Assembly: GCA_017559885.1 (NCBI GenBank)
Contig: JAFYQN010000157.1
Coordinates: forward strand, 1 to 9,276
Direction of reading: 5' to 3'
Length of the DNA stretch: 9,276 nt
Source: Clostridia bacterium
GTDB taxonomy: Bacteria; Bacillota; Clostridia; Oscillospirales; Acutalibacteraceae
Below the pieces are notes generated by a model. The model had not been told where the DNA came from. It made no database searches and saw nothing but the letters and a program-made list of their open reading frames with translations. Below, one piece after another: positions 7,374-9,276 of this stretch. The number at the start of each line of letters is the position of its first letter. The stretch's first letter is position 1. The position numbers and the translations under genes are program-made.

Positions 7374-7378
7374 ACTTA

Positions 7379-7411
7379 AAAAAAGCAACCGATTTTATCG
7401 GTTGCTTTTTT
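7379..7411 (+). terminator. intrinsic terminator of the surface-protein/peptide operon
   Basis: A perfect 15-bp stem (7379-7393 against 7397-7411) with a TTT loop has core AGCAACCGAT / ATCGGTTGCT and ends in six T. It starts just after the peptide stop. The facing A-run would also let it act on the other strand, as a back-up stop for rhaB. Confidence 0.93.
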
Positions 7412-7414
7412 AGT

Positions 7415-7447
7415 GCAAAAAACAGGGGACGATGTCATCATCGTCCC
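7415..7447 (-). terminator. intrinsic terminator of rhaB
   Basis: GGGACGATG (7426-7434) pairs perfectly with CATCGTCCC (7439-7447) around a 4-nt loop. Read on the - strand, the stem is followed by CTGTTTTTTG, a U-tract. It lies 25 bp beyond the rhaB stop codon, so it terminates rhaB. It sits back to back with the + strand terminator only about 14 bp away. Confidence 0.85.
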
Positions 7448-7472
7448 GTTTAATTTATTTTGATTATAACAA

Positions 7473-8939
7473 TTATAGTCCGGTTGCCTTAAGATAATCA
7501 GCGTATGCCTTTTCCCAAAGTTGATTTTCGTTTGGTGTATAGGTCTTGATTTCGGTAGAATTTGAAACTACTTTGCGTAGTTCGGTAAAGTCTTTAATCT
7601 CGCCCAAAGCGTTAAACGCTACGCCAATGTTACCCATAACGGTGGCCTCGGTAGGACCTGCAAGCACAGGCACGTTACAAGCATCACTTGTCATTTGGCA
7701 AAGGAGTCGGTCTTTTATACCGCCACCTAAAATGTTAATGCTACCGTACTTTTTCTCGCCTATAGCGTTTAGCGCGTTAAAGGTATACTTGTATTTCATT
7801 GCAAGACTTTGGTAAATGCAACGCATAATCTCACCGCGGGTTTGAGGTACGTATTGACCTGTTTTTTCGCAGTACTCTTTTACTCGGCGTGGTAAATTGC
7901 CTGCCGGTTCAAACGCAGGGTCATCTACGTTAATAAAGCACTTAAACGGTTCGCTTGCCAATGCCTCTTTTTCAAGCACGTCAAAACCAACCTCGTCACC
8001 TTCACGGCGGAATTGACGACGTGATTCCTGAATAAGCCAAAGACCCATAATGTTTTTAAGAAAACGTGTTGTGTCCTCAAAACCGCCTTCGTTTGTAAAG
8101 TCGGCTTTAGCTGCTTCGGCTGTAAGGATAGGAGTTTTGCTTTCAATACCAAAAAGACTCCAAGTGCCACAACTAATATAAACAAAGTCGTCGCGCTCGC
8201 TTGGCGTTGCCGCTACTGCAGACGCGGTATCGTGCGATGCTACTGCAATTACAGGCACCTTGTCGCAACCGAGTTCTTCACAAATTTCATCAGAAAGGTA
8301 ACCGTAAATACTGCCAGGTTTGGTAATTGGGGCAAATATATTCTTTGGCAAACCTAATTGTTCGATAAGTTCAAAATCCCAATCCTTTGTATATGGGTTA
8401 AGTAGGTTAGACGTAGAAGCAATAGTTGCTTCTTCTTTCATTTCGCCTGTGAGCATATAACCGAATAGGTCAGGCATCATAAGCATTTTATCGGCGCGCT
8501 CTAATACGTCGGGTTCGTTAAATTTAAAATACATTAACTGATAAATTGTATTAAAGTGTATAAATTGCAAACCTGCCTTGCTGTAAAGGTCGTCTTTTGA
8601 AATGATTTCAAAAACCTTTTCGGGTATTGAGTGAGTACGACTGTCACGATAGTGATATGGGTTTGCAAGAAGTCGACCGTTTTTGTCAAGCAAACCAAAG
8701 TCTACGCCCCAAGTATCAATGCTTATCGCGTCAAATCCGCCTGCGTTTACCGCCTTGGTAATACCTGTCTTAATCTCAAAGAAAAGACGAAGCACGTCCC
8801 AATACATACTACCACGGACTACAACAGGGTCGTTAGCAAAACGATGAATTTCTTCCATATTTATTTTGCCGCCGTCAAGTGTTGCAATCATAGCGCGACC
8901 GCTTGATGCGCCAAAGTCAAAAGCGAGAACTTTTTTCAT
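7473..8939 (-). CDS. rhaB: rhamnulokinase (FGGY carbohydrate kinase)
   Basis: This 488-residue cytoplasmic kinase phosphorylates L-rhamnulose with ATP to rhamnulose-1-phosphate, the second step after rhamnose isomerase. The length is usual for the family. Visible signatures are the phosphate-1 loop DFGASSGR (8-15), the sugar-side stretch DTWGVDFGLLD (75-85), YRDSRT (97-102), the GLQFIHFNTIYQL segment (123-135) typical of RhaB, the probable catalytic base Asp237 in SHDTASAVAATP, CGTWSLFGIE (257-266), the adenosine motif LGGGIKD (404-410), and GPTEATVMGN (428-437). GGAGGG lies 6 nt before the ATG and fixes the start. The gene is monocistronic here, with its own promoter and terminator. Neither the isomerase (rhaA) nor the aldolase (rhaD) is in the window. 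Other FGGY kinases (fuculokinase, xylulokinase) fit less well. Confidence 0.95.
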   Translation of the reverse strand: MKKVLAFDFGASSGRAMIATLDGGKINMEEIHRFANDPVVVRGSMYWDVLRLFFEIKTGITKAVNAGGFDAISIDTWGVDFGLLDKNGRLLANPYHYRDSRTHSIPEKVFEIISKDDLYSKAGLQFIHFNTIYQLMYFKFNEPDVLERADKMLMMPDLFGYMLTGEMKEEATIASTSNLLNPYTKDWDFELIEQLGLPKNIFAPITKPGSIYGYLSDEICEELGCDKVPVIAVASHDTASAVAATPSERDDFVYISCGTWSLFGIESKTPILTAEAAKADFTNEGGFEDTTRFLKNIMGLWLIQESRRQFRREGDEVGFDVLEKEALASEPFKCFINVDDPAFEPAGNLPRRVKEYCEKTGQYVPQTRGEIMRCIYQSLAMKYKYTFNALNAIGEKKYGSINILGGGIKDRLLCQMTSDACNVPVLAGPTEATVMGNIGVAFNALGEIKDFTELRKVVSNSTEIKTYTPNENQLWEKAYADYLKATGL

Positions 8940-8945
8940 AAAGAA

Positions 8946-8951
8946 CCCTCC
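8946..8951 (-). promoter_or_regulatory. ribosome binding site of rhaB
   Basis: CCCTCC on the + strand reads GGAGGG on the coding strand, 6 nt before the rhaB ATG. Confidence 0.88.
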
Positions 8952-8971
8952 AATAAAATATTTACTTTATA

Positions 8972-9000
8972 AATATATCAAATTATTCTCGTTTTGTCTA
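8972..9000 (-). promoter_or_regulatory. sigma-A-type promoter of rhaB
   Basis: On the - strand TAGACA (9000-8995) and TATATT (8977-8972) are separated by exactly 17 bp (8994-8978). Transcription would start near 8965, leaving a short leader of about 25 nt that contains the GGAGGG site. Each hexamer differs from consensus at one position. Confidence 0.72.
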
Positions 9001-9008
9001 TAACTTAC

Positions 9009-9037
9009 TTGTAAAATTTTAACTTTAATTATATAAT
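9009..9037 (+). promoter_or_regulatory. promoter of the divergent gene, placing the transcript start at its ATG
   Basis: TTGTAA (9009-9014) and a perfect TATAAT (9032-9037) are spaced 17 bp apart. The ATG lies 6 bp after the -10, where transcription would normally begin. This predicts a leaderless mRNA, consistent with the absence of any Shine-Dalgarno. The palindrome TAAAATTTTA (9012-9021) overlaps the -35 and spacer. Confidence 0.68.
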
Positions 9038-9043
9038 ACATTT

Positions 9044-9276
9044 ATGAAAGATTTATGGACTAATTTAAAAGAAACTAACAAACCCATAGTGCTTTACGGT
9101 ATGGGTAACGGCGCCGATAAGATTATATCAGCGCTTAATAGGTATGATATTAAAATATCGGGTGTGTTTGCATCCGACGGCTTTGTGCGTCAAAAAGTGT
9201 TTCACGGTTTTAACGTTACCGACTACAAAACCGCAAAAGAAACCTTTGGCGATATGGTTGTGCTTGTGTGTTTTGG
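9044..9276 (+). CDS. N-terminal part of a probable FkbM-family methyltransferase (partial)
   Basis: The 77 complete codons visible run off the window edge. They read MKDLWTNLKETNKPIVLYGM, a GNGADKI turn, and then GVFASDGFVRQKVFHGF. The pattern of a beta-strand plus glycine-rich turn (VLYGMGNGADKII, from about residue 16) is a nucleotide-binding start. GVFASDGFVR together with GDMVVLVCFG resembles the N-terminal domain that precedes FkbM-type SAM-dependent methyltransferases in Clostridia. This is recognition from memory and the methyltransferase domain itself is not in view. An in-frame stop at 9026-9028 and the lack of other start codons fix the ATG at 9044. It diverges from rhaB and shares a 104-bp control region with it. 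It has no Shine-Dalgarno and is probably translated from a leaderless mRNA. A function in glycan or surface modification is possible but unproven. Confidence 0.65.
   Translation, partial: MKDLWTNLKETNKPIVLYGMGNGADKIISALNRYDIKISGVFASDGFVRQKVFHGFNVTDYKTAKETFGDMVVLVCF

Overview
The window looks like chromosomal DNA of an AT-rich Gram-positive gut-type bacterium, most likely an uncultured member of the Clostridia (Ruminococcaceae/Lachnospiraceae-like). I infer this from the purine-rich Shine-Dalgarno sites, the short-loop hairpin terminators with U-tracts, a very large secreted surface protein of a style I associate with gut Clostridia, and the clade-specific galactokinase signature. No rRNA, tRNA, CRISPR, insertion sequence or phage gene is visible.

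Layout from left to right. Positions 1-49 hold the last codons of an unidentified + strand gene. A 13-bp perfect hairpin (64-103) separates it from a galactokinase (galK, 113-1393), which overlaps by one base a cytoplasmic alpha/beta hydrolase (1393-2118). A strong terminator closes this operon. A 214-bp intergenic region carries a direct repeat and a promoter, and leads to a 1632-residue secreted protein (2333-7231). That protein has an N-terminal cohesin-like region, a His/Cys knuckle, a domain ending in an SVxxY...LLNYA motif, two beta-helix (GLUG-like) modules, and a C-terminal domain ending in a second MAYA motif. A 37-residue acidic peptide gene (7260-7373) follows 28 bp later with a strong RBS and shares its terminator. 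Back-to-back convergent terminators then separate this unit from rhamnulokinase (rhaB) on the - strand (7473-8939). From the rhaB upstream region a second gene diverges on the + strand (9044 to the window edge). It resembles the N-terminus of FkbM-type methyltransferases and appears to be leaderless.

How the genes may work together (inference): galactose and rhamnose are the two main sugars of rhamnogalacturonan-I pectin, which is also acetylated. Galactokinase, an esterase-like hydrolase and rhamnulokinase near a large surface protein with pectinase-like folds would fit intracellular handling of pectin fragments. No transporter or polysaccharide lyase is visible, so this remains a hypothesis. 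The points most worth a second look are the small acidic peptide downstream of the surface protein, the hairpin sitting between a good Shine-Dalgarno and the galK start, and the leaderless promoter at 9009-9044.
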